From NCBI GenBank assembly GCA_000149265.1, contig CH002622.1, positions 194,112 through 258,111 on the forward strand: DNA of 64,000 nt. The letters run 5' to 3'. The stretch comes from Ciona savignyi (lineage: Eukaryota; Chordata; Ascidiacea; Phlebobranchia; Cionidae). The notes below the pieces were generated by a model that saw nothing but the letters and a program-made list of their open reading frames with translations, did not search any database and was not told where the DNA came from. Positions 24,754-37,300 of the stretch are shown here, piece by piece (the stretch's first letter is position 1; every line of letters begins with the position of its first letter). Made by a program: the position numbers and the translations under genes.

Positions 24754-25561
24754 TATTTACCCTTTAATACATGATTACAGGGGGGAATATGTTTAGTAAT
24801 CATACACAGTTATAACTAAGCATTGTATTTATTTTTTTATTTATTTATCTAACTAAACACAAAGGGTGCAGCTGACTCGGTGACTATTTGGTCTTTCATT
24901 GCATCCTTTGCTGTACATTACTGTGCATTACTGTATATATTGTTGTCATTTGTAAATATGTGATGTCAGCACAAATTAAAAAAATAAACTAAACTAAACT
25001 AATAAACATATTTTTCATACGTTATTGTATAGCAACAACAATTTACAGTGTCTTTATAAATACACTCTTTGCCGATATCTGAAACACATTGGCTGCAGAC
25101 GATAGATTTGTGTGCCAAAATACACAAAAACACAAGGTTTTGTGCCAGAATACACAAGAACACAATGAACTATGTAAACAAATCAATATTCTTTTTTGCT
25201 AAATGTTTGTACGAACAGAGCCTCAATCATTATAGCCTATAATTCATTTTTCTCAATAATTCTAATTTTATATATTTAATGTGTCATTTATGTCTAATTT
25301 TAACACAAAATAAGACAACTGTAAAACGAAGAAAATATACATTAGCTTCGCACCGTTATTATGTCAGTTAGACCTAAACCAAATACCGCTGGATACTTGT
25401 CTTGGTAGCAGGCGATTAGGTAGATTCATTCATTAAATATACATTTGTTAATCACGCAAACCACACTTTCAAATATGATCTTGCACTCTTCTGATCTTGC
25501 CGAAACCTGAGCTATTTTTACACTGGCAGCAACTAAATAGCAACAAATAAGAAAAAAATAC

Positions 25562-26449
25562 GGGTAAGCACTTAATGTACATCAAACTGAGGCTACAGCT
25601 GATCGACATTTGTGACGTCATACAGTAGCTTATGGGAACTCCTGATGTATTATGGGTAAATTTTTTCCTAGGAGAGAGTTGTTCATGCGAAACGACAAGT
25701 AACTTGTGAAAACACATGGTGTATTGTGGATTATATCTACCGGTATATATCTAGCGCGCTTCTGTATGAAGATGTTAAAACATTTCGAAATGTGATGGGT
25801 GCTAAACCAAATGCTGGGTATTCAGTGGTGTGCTTAGTCTATGCACTGCACACACTATTTATTCTATGAAACTGCACACACTATTTGCGTGAAAACTAAC
25901 TCTAAGCCTGAACCCCAACCCCAACGCTAATCTCTACCTGAACACCAATCCTAACCCAATCAGTCAACCACGGGGTTATTGTGCATTGGTATTGATATAA
26001 TACCGGTATTAAATTTGCGGTAGCCTACCTCTAAATACTACAGGATCGCTTGGATTGCATGGATCGCTTACTATACTTCGTAATTACAAAAGCTATAATA
26101 TTAATGTTAGGGTTGGGGTTAAAGTTAGTTCTGGGGTTGAGATTAGTGTTAGGGACAGGGTGAGAATTACTTTCCATAGCAATCTAAGTGAATCAAGCGC
26201 TCCAAGCGATCCCGTAGTATTTAGAGGCACCCTTTAATTTGTGAATTTTCTGGATATTGATCAAGGAGATGCGGTTTTAAAATCATCTTTGCCGATATAC
26301 AGTTTGAAAAGAAGAGAATCGGCCTAAAAAAAGAAAAAAAGATTTAAAAAAATTACGCACAACACACCAGGAGTTCCGACAAGCGACTCAGTGACGTCAC
26401 AAATGTCGATCAGCTGTAGCCTCAGTTTGATGTACATTAAGTGCTTACC
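25562..26449. mobile_element. 888-bp foldback element with 58-bp perfect inverted repeats (MULE-like, non-autonomous)
   Basis: The arms 25563-25620 and 26392-26449 are exact reverse complements over 58 bp, and the match continues imperfectly to about 25655/26357. The element is flanked by a perfect 9-bp direct duplication AAAAAATAC (25553-25561, 26450-26458). Inside is a second inverted repeat (CCTCTAAATACTACAGGATC near 26029 versus GATCCCGTAGTATTTAGAGG near 26209) around a telomere-like G/T-rich core. There is no transposase frame. The long arms and 9-bp duplication are typical of Mutator-like elements. Confidence 0.88.
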
Positions 26450-27237
26450 AAAAAATACACCGACTGTTCATAGAAATCGCAGTATTTCAGATTGTTTAGA
26501 TAAGTCTTGTTCGTGACGGTTTTGCAGCACGGAACTTTTTTTAGACTAGAGTTCATAAATCAGATTTTAGAATAAAAAGAATTTATCGATTGCTGTCTAG
26601 CCTATTGTGTCCTGTGATATTTTTCCAACTATGGGGGTAAAACATGGATATTCTACATGCTATCTGTATCTTGACAAATGGAGCTAATCAAAATAAATAC
26701 ATACCGAAAGGTGATTTTGAAGAAATCAACACAGGCGCAAATATACATTGTTACGTCGACAGTCGTGATGTAAATTCTTGTATTTTACTTTTATCGTTAT
26801 CGCCATATTTTTTATGACTGTTGACATTAGATATAAAAGGTAGGCTATTCATTTTTATCCCCACAATTAAGAAATCGCAAATGGCGGCATATTTCCTTTA
26901 AGGTTCTTCTTTTGACCATAGGGCTTATCAATGTTAGTCTGTTACTCGATGTTTGGTTTAAACACAATAAAGTAAAAGATTACCCGTGGAAATACCCATA
27001 CAAGTTAAGATTTTGTCATTGAATAATTGTTATGAGCGGCAATTTAATCTGGATAGGCCTATATCCAAATAGTATTTATAGAATTAAATTAAAACTACAG
27101 GAATCGTAAGAACTCCACAACAATCTTCAACCGATTTTTGGTAAATCCCTAGGAACACAACCCCACTTAGTTATCATTCTACTGGGCGCTGCATATGCAA
27201 AAGAAGGATTTTAGTAAAATTAAAATAGGACAGAATA

Positions 27238-27405
27238 TTCCTTTAATTTAGTAGAACCCATTAATCCGCTGGGTTCAAGCAATGTCCGTAAAGTGCCTTG
27301 CCCAAGGACACAACCGACTAGCTAGCGATTAGCTAGCGACCAGTTTCGTATCTGCAACCATTAGGTGAAAGGTGTCGCACTAAACCACCAGACTAAACGG
27401 TTGGA
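27238..27405 (-). mobile_element. SINE family 1, 5' part
   Basis: Reverse copy from TAGAACCCATTAATCCGCTG to ACCAGACTAAACGGTTGG. It includes a local duplication of GCTAGCGA. The 3' half is absent. Confidence 0.88.
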
Positions 27406-27969
27406 CTTGATTAGATGTGCAGTAGTAACTAGGGGATATATTACAAAAAAGTTTGACAAAGAATTAATAAAAAGAAACTCGCTTTTCTTCATTTTCAGCC
27501 CAGATATTTTTGTTGGAAATATTTTGGGAGTATGTAACGGGTATTTAGGCTTAAAGCATTTGTAAAATCAGGTTAAAAATTTCAGAAATGTTATAGCTGC
27601 GATTCTATATTTGTGTAATGCTTTTATCGGAATTGTGGTAAATAGCCAGAGAAATAGGCCTACTGCACCGTCATCCCAAAATTCCCCGAAATCTTAAAAA
27701 AAATTGTAAACGGCAGTTTTAACCCGCGTTTAGGCCTATAGGCAGTAAATGTTAGCTTATAAGGTGAAGATGCCCGTCAATCTGACAAGAAGACTCTTTT
27801 TTATCTGAACATCGAAAACAAATTTGATTTGGTAACTCGGGAACTTATCAGTTAATGCTTGCAGAACCTAAACTGTAACAATCGGGTTGAAACTATCAGG
27901 AATGTCAGATAACATGGAATTGACGTCCGCGAATCCAACAATATAGCATTTTCCTACTTGATTAGTAGG

Positions 27970-28201
27970 GTAGGGATAGGATATTCATGTTTATCACCGT
28001 GAAAGCGGAGCTATTGTAGTGTCTTGTGTATGATAGACACGTTCCTTTAATTTAGTAGATCCCATTAATCCGCTGGATTCAGGCAATGTCCGTAAAGTGC
28101 CTTGCCCAAGGACACAACCGACTAGCTATAGCAACCAGTTTCGCACCTGCAACCTTTCGATTAAAAGGCGAAGCACTAAATCACCAGACTAACCGGTAGG
28201 A
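27970..28201 (-). mobile_element. SINE family 1, internally shortened
   Basis: Reverse copy from GGATAGGATATTCATGTTTA through AGACACGTTCCTTTAATTTA to CCAGACTAACCGG, with part of the 3' body missing. Confidence 0.88.
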
Positions 28202-28358
28202 CAAGTTGCAACAGTATCTTCCTACTAAACAATGTATTGAAAACGAATCGCTATCGAGTCGCCTACCCAAAACATTAAACATTGCGTCACCATATAATTT
28301 ATATACACAGCATATTTATAAGCGTTTTCAACAAATGCACAATTGACTCCTTCGGTCA

Positions 28359-31300
28359 CTAACATCGTCCATCGGTTAAAACGACGTTGTCAATAGCAGT
28401 GTCGCCAACCCAATCTGTACCTCGCTCAGCAGCAAATTTAATCTGCGGGGAAATAACGTTGTTAATTATAGATTTAAAAACTAAAAGGAGGAAAGTGGGA
28501 AGGTGGGAAGGAGGGAAAGTGCACGCTAAAATGAAGATTATGACTTTATAGTTAGTTTTAAACATGGGGTTGGAGTTGGGGTTAGTTCTGGGGTTGGGAT
28601 TAGTGTTGGGGGCGGGGTTTAGCAGTTTACTTCATATCCTTCTTACCTATTTCCCTCTTTTTAGTGTTCCCGAAATAAACTTAATTATTTCTTTACAAAC
28701 GCACCATTTACGTATTCTCCATGATTAACCATCAACTAGGTCAATAAAGATGGCAACACATATATATACATTTTAGACCAAACTAGCCAATAGCAGACAT
28801 GACGTAGACCCAGTAGGATACCATATTCATGTTTATCCCCATTGTCGGGGTACCAGAGCTATTGCAGTGTGTTGTGTATGATTCACATGTTTCTTCAATT
28901 TCGTAGAACCCATTAATCCACTGGGTTCAGACAATTTTCGATAGTGCCTTGACCAAGGACACAACCGACTCGCTAGCGACTAGTTCAGAACCTGCAACTT
29001 TTCTGTTAAAAGGCTTTGCACTTAACCACCAGACTAACCGGTCGGACCGGTCAGTAGATGAACGGCTGGAACCAAAACTAAAGTAACGTCTCGAGCACAT
29101 TCAACATACTGCAACAACTTTGGTAAACGGTCTGTATGCATAAGCGAATTGGTTTCCCATATTACCCTTATACAATACCATGTTTATCTTATGGGCCCGA
29201 ATAGAAATAAATATAAAGATGCGCTTTTTATTATTTGTTCTTTTTTTAATTTTCAAGGCTAAGTTTCGAAGCCTTTATGGGGTCATCAAAATACCATTTA
29301 TATAAATTGGTATATGTATCTGTCGCGTTAACAATTTTGTCATCCGACCTTTTAAACGGGGGAAACTGAAAGGAGGAAATGAGGGAAACTGCGCACTATA
29401 ATAAAGATTAGGGACCTAAAGTTAGTTTTAAACATGGAGTTGTTGGAGTTACGGCTAGTTCTGGGGTTGAGATTAGAGTTAAGGGCAGGGTTTAAATTAG
29501 TTTCCGTAATTTTCGTTAGCACTTTTCCTCCTTCCCGCTTTCCCTCCTTTTATTGTTGCCCGAAATAAACTTAGTTGTTTCGTTACAAACGCACCATTTA
29601 CGTATTCTCTATGGTTAACCATCAACTATGTTAATAAAGATGGCAACACATATACATTCTAGGCAAAACTAGCCAATAAACCGTGTGTGCAAATGACTGT
29701 CCAATTCAACAAGAATTATAAGATCGCGTAAAGTAGAAATTTTCGACCAATGTCACAAATCTACCTTGCGATTTTTTTGTTCTTTTTTTACTTTTAAGGC
29801 TAAGTTTCGAAGCCTTTATGGGGTCGTCAAAAATATTGTTTTTATTAATTGGTTTATGTATCGGTCGCGTTAACGATTCGGCCACACGATCTTTTAAACG
29901 GGGGAAACTAAAAGGGGGAAAGCGGGAAGGAGGGAAACCGCACACTAAAATAAAGATTAGGTCATTAGAGTTAGTTTTAAACATGGGGTTGGAGTTAGGG
30001 TTAGATCTTGGATTGAGATTAGTGTTCAGGGCAGGGTTTAAATTAGTTTCGGTAATTTTAGTGAGCAGTTTTCCTCCTTCCCACCTTTCCCGCTTTCCTT
30101 CCTTTTATTATTGCCCTTTTAAACAACTTCTTAATGTCGGAACTTACCTTGGACGGAACATTCGTGTCCACCTGAATGCTTTGCCTCCTCCAAGACTCGC
30201 CACTAGGAGTCGAGACCACAAACAATTGTTGGTTGCCTAGCAACACCTGGAACACGTGACCAGAGTCTCTGACGTTGAACGAGTAGCTGAATCGGAGACA
30301 AAAACAACCACTGACGGTGACTTTACTCGATAGAATGGCAACATCGTCTGGTTGGCGGGGGGAACTTGTTTCGAAGTAAAGGTAAAACCGGCCTGAAGAA
30401 TATACGAGTAAACAAGATCGCCTTCAAATTTAATAAAGGTGTACGGTCGTGTGGCCTAACGGTTAACGCGACCGATACATATACCAACTATATAAAAAAA
30501 CAGACGAGCCCATCATGGTTTGAAACTTAACCCAGTAAAAAAAATTTAATAATGTTAATTCATGTGGGTAGACGAATAAGACAGTATCTTGGGCCAATAC
30601 ATATAAAAGTCAGTTTGAATTAAGATATTGTTTCCGGCAATACCAACTTAAGAAACTTTTCACCACAGAAAACATATCGACCTGTATAGATCAGGAGCTT
30701 TAAAAAAACGTTCTCATTTAGGTCACAGTTCTGCATAAGTAGTTAGAAAATAAGAAATTGTTACCTTCGGCGGCTGTGGCGGGGCCAGTACCAAAGGAAG
30801 GCGTTCGACCGCTGTGGTGCATCCAAATGCTACCAGGGTTACCCGTATTCTCCCAGCCTCCGAGCGATTCCTCAAAGTTATTTGTCAAACCTGTCGTGAA
30901 TTTAATATCAATGATTACAATTTAGGTTTTGAAAGAAACTTTTGGGTGGCCATTGTACCGGTTGTTTTATCGGCTTAGTTTCGAACCCGTAATAACCTCG
31001 TCCTCAAGACCGTTTTCTATGTGATTTGGTATATGTATCGGTCACGTTAACCATTCGGCCACACGGCTGTACCATTGTACCAGCAGTTGTTTTTGAATTC
31101 GTCGCTTAAAACCCGGGATCGAAAACCACGTTCGGTAAGTTTTTTATCCGTTGTACTTTTTACTGGTGGTAGTTGGAAACGCACCTTGTGTCTGTTCAGC
31201 CCAACACGCATATCTAATGCCAAATCCATTTACACTAACGATAGCGATCCGGCTGTATACTGTTTGTTCTTATAACCCATCAAGCGAGCACCTTGCTGCG

Positions 31301-34300
31301 TGAGAAGACACCTAATTTCCTGTACGGTCGTGTAGCCGAATGGTTAACGCGAACGATACATATACCAACTACAATACAAAAACTGTCCGAATTTAACTTG
31401 ACTCGCTTAAAAAAACATCTCATTTTTTGCCCAATCCGCTTTTACACAGAACGCGACTGGCATTAATTTGCTACGCTCGGCCGCATTATCAACGCGCATA
31501 GTGCTGATTCACGCATGTGGTTTGGCTGTGGTATAGACTTACATTTAGTTTAACCTTTTTGCACAGTGTTACGGTCATTTTGGGGCTCAATCCATGTACT
31601 TATAATTCCCGATTTCTATGTGCCCAATGAAGCGCCACGGCGTCGCTGCCGATTTGTAAGGTCATTGTAATTTCGGCCTTTTCGGTTCTTACTACGTGGT
31701 AGAAGGTTTATTGATTGAGCTGACCTGAAACGCACGAAAGCTAACCCAGAAATTGTGTATCCGTTTATCTATGTATCTATGCTGCCCGTTTTGTCTGTGT
31801 TAGTGCCATTAAAAGACATCACAGAAGGGTGGTTTGTTGCGAACATAAAGTATAGAGCAATCACTGGTCAAGTGCGTGGAGCAGCTCAAATTCGCCAACA
31901 CAGGGTTGGTAACGTAGGGTAGGGCTTCGCCCCTGTTGAATCCTACATTGATTTCTGGCGTTTCTATCACTGATTCAGTGATTTCTGGTTTCGTCAAGTT
32001 ATTTCCTGATTGAACGTTTGAGGTACAATTAAAAATCTGGAGCTCGGTTTACTAATTTATCTTTGCATCTCAAGATGGCAACTGCTGAGAACGCGGCGCC
32101 GGTAGATTCGCTAATTGACGTCACTCCTAGCGCGGCACCAGAAAAGGCAGAACTAAAAGCCGCGCGCACAACTGCCTTGAGCACATTTACGAGGCTCGAG
32201 AATAAGCTGCAGAAGATTATATCGAAAAAAGCTTCCCATGAGGAAGTGTCCAAGGTAAAAGATCGTTACGACGATGCCTGCGACGAGTGCTTACGGATTT
32301 GCCGTCAATACGTGTCCACTGTGTTGACGGAAGGCGCTCGTACTGAAGCAGAAGCGAGAGTGGAGTGCATTATTCAAAGGAAACAAATCGCGAATCAAGA
32401 TTATAAACAATTTGTGCAAAACTGTGCTGCGGGCCGGTCTGTGGGGAGTGGCAGTAGATCTAAGTCTATAAAGACATCCTCTAGTCGGCGAAGTTCCGCT
32501 CGCATACAAGCACAACTGCTGGAAATGGAAGCCATACAAATGGAAAACGAGGCCGAAATCCAACAAAAGAGTTTGGAGCTTGACCTGCAGGTTTCCCGAG
32601 CAAAAGCGAAGGCGAAGAGAGCTATCGTTTTGGCGGAGCATGAAAGTGAACTTTCCAATTCTCTCGGCGCTTTGTCAAACGCCGAGGAGAAACCTCGTGA
32701 AACTGTTTTAGACAAAATACAGTCATTTACCTGTGATCAAAGAACCCGGGCTGCTGCTGCTGCCCCGAGACCATTAGTTCTACAAGAACCCAATCGGCCG
32801 AATAGGCACTCTTCACCGTTTATTCCTAACCCAATACCCTATGGAACGGGGCCTTCCAACTATGGCGTTAATCATTGTGAACGCCCAGCAGCCCTAGGTA
32901 TTGGTACGATACATGATGGAAGGCACTTAAAAGAACCCACGTTTAAAAATCCGCGAGGACAATTTGAGGTTAGCCCGTTCAATGTCGACTCGGTCACCCC
33001 GCGCTTGGATTAGACACCTTTGACGGGAACATTTTAGAATACTATGGATTTATGAGTGACTTTCGCGAATATATTGAGGCCAGAGTGCTGAATGATGGCG
33101 CTCGCCTTAAGTTTCTTCTGAAGCTATGTGCAGGGGAAGCCTATGACACAATCAAGGGATGCAAGATAATCTCTGACAGAAGTCGTGGGTACCGCGAAGC
33201 TATACACCGTCTAAATTCCAAGTACGGTGAACGAAACTTGGTGGTGCAGGCTTACATGAAGCAGGTTACTGAAGGGCCGCTCTTGAAACCGTCGGACTCT
33301 GAAGGTATGTTTTCATTAGCTGATAAAATGTACAACTGCTACAATACTCTATCCGAGTGGGGCTACTCACATGATTTAAATAGCACAGAAAACCTGGGAA
33401 GGATATACGACCGGCTTCCTAATCATATAAAATTGGATTTCTGTAAAATTAGTCGATTAAAGGAAGCCGAAGACCAACGGCCAAGTTTCTTTGATTTAAT
33501 GGAGTTGGTGCAGGACAGTGCGAAAGCGTCTCGCTGTTACTTCAACCAACGATATTACGCTTCGACATCGGGACCCTCACAATCAAGGAAAGGGAACAGT
33601 GAGTTTAAACAAAGTTTTCCTAGAAAAGTAATGGTTGCCGCCGCTGAGTCTGTATCTGAACCTATAGAACACGCAGGGACGACTAACAAGAGACCCTTGT
33701 GCTGTTTATTTTGCAACGAGGCACACTCTATTTGGAGATGTAATCTCTTTAAAGGTGAAACCGTTCAGGAAAGAACAAATTTTGTCACGGCACGGAAGCT
33801 GTGCTTCAATTGTTTGCGTGCTGGTCATTTTTCCCGGCAGTGTCGGTATCAAGGATACTGTGCGATATGTAAGCGCAGACATAATTCTTTGTTGCATATA
33901 GATGAAACCCCCAACCCCTCTGGTGATCCCCCACCAAGTAATCCCGAGCTGAGAGAGAAAGGTGTTGTATCTTGTGGTGCTCGTCAGCGAGATGAAAGGA
34001 AGATGAGAACCCCTAAAAGTTTCAAGGTGGTTCCAGTTAAGGTGTGGACCATGGATCCTGGTAAGAGTGTGCAGACTTATGCATTTTTGGATGATGGTGC
34101 GGACATATCTATGTGTGCAGTCAGTTTGGCAGAAAAGCTTGGTCTACCAAGTACAAATGAACGAATGGATCTGTACACACAAAATGCGGTGTCTCGTCAT
34201 GCACTTATTTGTGATGACTTGTTTGTTCAAGGATTTGGGGAAAGCGAGGCATTTAACGTACACGAAATGTTGATTACAGATGATCTGATAGATGTCAGTA

Positions 34301-37300
34301 ACAGCATTCCTACAGAAGAGGTGGCTGCGCTTTATCCCCATTTGAGGGACTTGAATTTTCCCAAACTGGATAATGGAAACGTTGAGCTTTTATTAGGAAA
34401 CAACGTCATCGATGCTTTCCGATTGATTGAGCAACGCAGTGGAAGGCACGGGGAACCACTGGGGCTCCACACCGCACTTGGCTGGACAATATTCGGGGCT
34501 GATCTCTTAGCAGCCGGCCAGGGCAAAGCTGAGGTGTCTCATGCTTGTGTGCAATTCATGAAACAGCGTGAACCTGCGGGTGATTCGTGCAATGAGATTT
34601 TACAATTATTTTCCAGGGAATTCAGTGACCTGGCACAGGAACAGAAATGTGAGCTGTCTATAGAGGATGGACAAGCAATTATGATGGAAGAAACGGCAAC
34701 CAAAGTTGGCAAACATCATCAGATTGGACTACCTTGGAGGCTACCTCGAGTTACACTTCCGAACAACCGTTTGAGGGCAATTAAGCGACTCAAGTCACCA
34801 AAGAGGAGCTTAACAGGTATAAAGGACATGTTCCGTCAAGTATTGGTAGATCCTAAGAACCGTGATGCCCTGCGCTTGCTCAGGTGGCCGGATGATGACA
34901 TGGATACGGAACCAGTTGACCTTTGGATAAACGTGCACATTTTTGAAGCAACTTCGTCGCCTAGGTTGTTTACCTTTTTCTCGAAGGAAGGTGGTTACGA
35001 AAAATGATACCGGGGCTCTGTTGCCAAGTAAAGTTCAAAAGGCAATAATGTGGTTCAAGGGGCCGGAATTTTTACGTCAACCCGAAGAGTGGCCAGCACG
35101 TCCAGTGGTGTCGCCACTGTTGTCAGAAGATCACGCAAGGTTCAGGATGAAGAAGGGTATCGTGTCTTCCCTTACAGAAGCGACACCGGAAACCACCTTG
35201 CAGCTAATATTTAAATGGCATTCTACATTTTCCGTCCGAAAGCATTCTGTGGCTTGGTTACTTCGGTATCGCAAGTACCTTCTTTGGAAATCGTGTCGAC
35301 CTCGGATTCCCCACCCCTCAGAATTCCGGTGGACGAGATATTTATTCTATTCGGAACTGAAGAAGGCTCTACTCTCAATTATAAAGGTGGTTCACCTAGA
35401 AGGTTTTGCTGCCGAAAGAAAGCAGCTGCCGCCAATCATCAATCGTTGTTTACAACGATCACGCTACATTTGGTACCACCGTTATTGGCTTCGCTGCGGA
35501 AATTACTAAAAGGAGCATTTGACGACTCTCTTTTACCGGACGAGGTTTTGAATTCCGATGGATACAAACGATCATGGCGCGCGGTTCAGCTTTGTGCTGA
35601 TAAGTGGAGAGATGGACTAAGGATTATTTGCCTACAACTCCAACAGAAGTGGCCGCGACCCACGAGAAACTTTGCTGTGGGAGACGTTGTGTTGGTCGTG
35701 GACGAGCTGAAGAAGCGCGGCGTATGGCCGAAGGGCGTAATTGAACATTTTATATATGATAAAACTGGCCTTGTCAGGCGCGTACGTGTACGAACGATGA
35801 TGTCCACTATGGAGCAAAATGTAAGCAAGCTGTGTCTGCTGGAAGCACATCAGTGAACTGTTACCCTATGTGCTCGTGGCCGCAAGGCTGTAAATTGTAT
35901 GCTTCGTTTAACCACTAGTTCTAGCCACGGATTTGGCTTCTGTGTTTTATTTTTCGTATACTTGCCACCTAAGTTGTAACTGAGACGATGTTCTGTTATT
36001 ACCAATACTACATTCCTGTGTATTTATACGTAGACTGTGCCCATTGTTTATATACCTCTACGGTATTCTGTAATTGCCTTTATTTTCGCATTTAAGTATG
36101 ATGTAGTGCAAAAGTGTTTTTGGGTGATTGAAATGCCCGTTGATTTGTGTTGTAAAATTATTTCATTTAGTGTTTTCAATAATTTGGGGCCGGTATGTTA
36201 CGGTCATTTTGGGGCTCAATCCATGTACTTATAATTCCCGATTTCTATGTGCCCAATGAAGCGCCACGGCGTCGCTGCCGATTTGTAAGGTCATTGTAAT
36301 TTCGGCCTTTTCGGTTCTTACTACGTGGTAGAAGGTTTATTAATTGAGCTGACCTGAAACGCACGAAAGCTAACCCAGAAATTGTGTATCCGTTTATCTA
36401 TGTATCTATGCTGCCCGTTTTGTCTGTGTTAGTGCCATTAAAAGACATCACAGAAGGGTGGTTTGTTGCGAACATAAAGTATAGAGCAATCACTGGTCAA
36501 GTGCGTGGAGCAGCTCAAATTCGCCAACACAGGGTTGGTAACGTAGGGTAGGGCTTCGCCCCTGTTGAATCCTACACACAGGTTTACCGGCAAAGCGATG
36601 TTTTAAAGAAGTAGAAGGTAACGCCAACCACGATATGTGGATGCAGGCGAATAAATCCGCAAAATATCAACCTGAAATATCAACCTGAAATATCCATCGG
36701 ACTCGAATATTGGCATCCGGGAAGAGGTGTGGGGGAGGCGGTTGTCGTTCGTGGCGGTGGGAACGAAAACACTGGGACTGGTGATGTGGTGACTGGGTCG
36801 GGTGTTGGGGGCTCCTCGGGTTCCGCGCATCTGAGTACTTTCTCGATTCCATCTTGATAGATGGAGAATTGCTGGACCACTGTCGCCCTGTAGGTAAAAC
36901 GCATAGTTGGTTGCGTTATCTTTCGCTTATTGCAAGATGGTAAAGTATGAAGTATATATATTAACTAGTCGTTACCAACTCGACTACAAAAAACTTACCG
37001 TTTGCCCATCAAAGAAATAATTGAAACGGGAAAGTTGATTTAAAACGGCAGATAAATTAATAACACAATAACAAAAGTAAGTTATATGATTTATCAACAA
37101 AACGAAAAATAAACGATGATTGTCGCGTGTGGAATTTATAACGCACTGGCAGCTCATTCACCGGATATAAATACGAGAATCTCTTATATTGTAATATCCG
37201 ATCTTGCACCTCGAACTACGCTTATCTGCGTGTGGCAAACTCTTCGTTTCTGACGCTAATATGCCTTATTCCTTCAGTAGGTATAAAGCGTGGTTAGGTT

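Larger units (their letters stand above)
24754..28358. other. Intergenic region, repeats only
   Basis: Lies between the PLC-beta start and the Reeler-MAM stop. It holds the foldback element and two SINE copies listed separately. I see no supportable exon. Confidence 0.6.
29230..30116. repeat. Tandem segmental duplication of a SINE-2 + MITE-A block
   Basis: The block TTCTTTTTTTAATTTTCAAG-SINE2-MITE at 29240-29561 recurs at 29775-30116. The 3' flank CACCATTTACGTATTCTC occurs at about 28705 and 29591. The unit is about 540 bp and lies in the last intron of the Reeler-MAM gene. Confidence 0.8.
31567..36576 (+). mobile_element. BEL/Pao LTR retrotransposon, young but defective
   Basis: Complete TG...CA LTRs of 381 bp with a perfect 5-bp target duplication CACAG (31562-31566, 36577-36581), as usual for BEL/Pao. 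The inside reads a gag N-terminal segment, a gag core with zinc knuckle, an A17-like protease, broken reverse transcriptase and an integrase C-terminus. At 5010 bp it is short for the family because the RT, RNase H and integrase cores are missing. A purine-rich tract (TTTGGGGCCGG) precedes the 3' LTR. It sits in intron 3 of the Reeler-MAM gene, antisense to it. Confidence 0.95.

Noticed and set aside
34943..35509. 188-residue plus-strand frame as an independent gene
   Set aside because: It is a fragment of the BEL/Pao pol region, with unrelated residues at its end.
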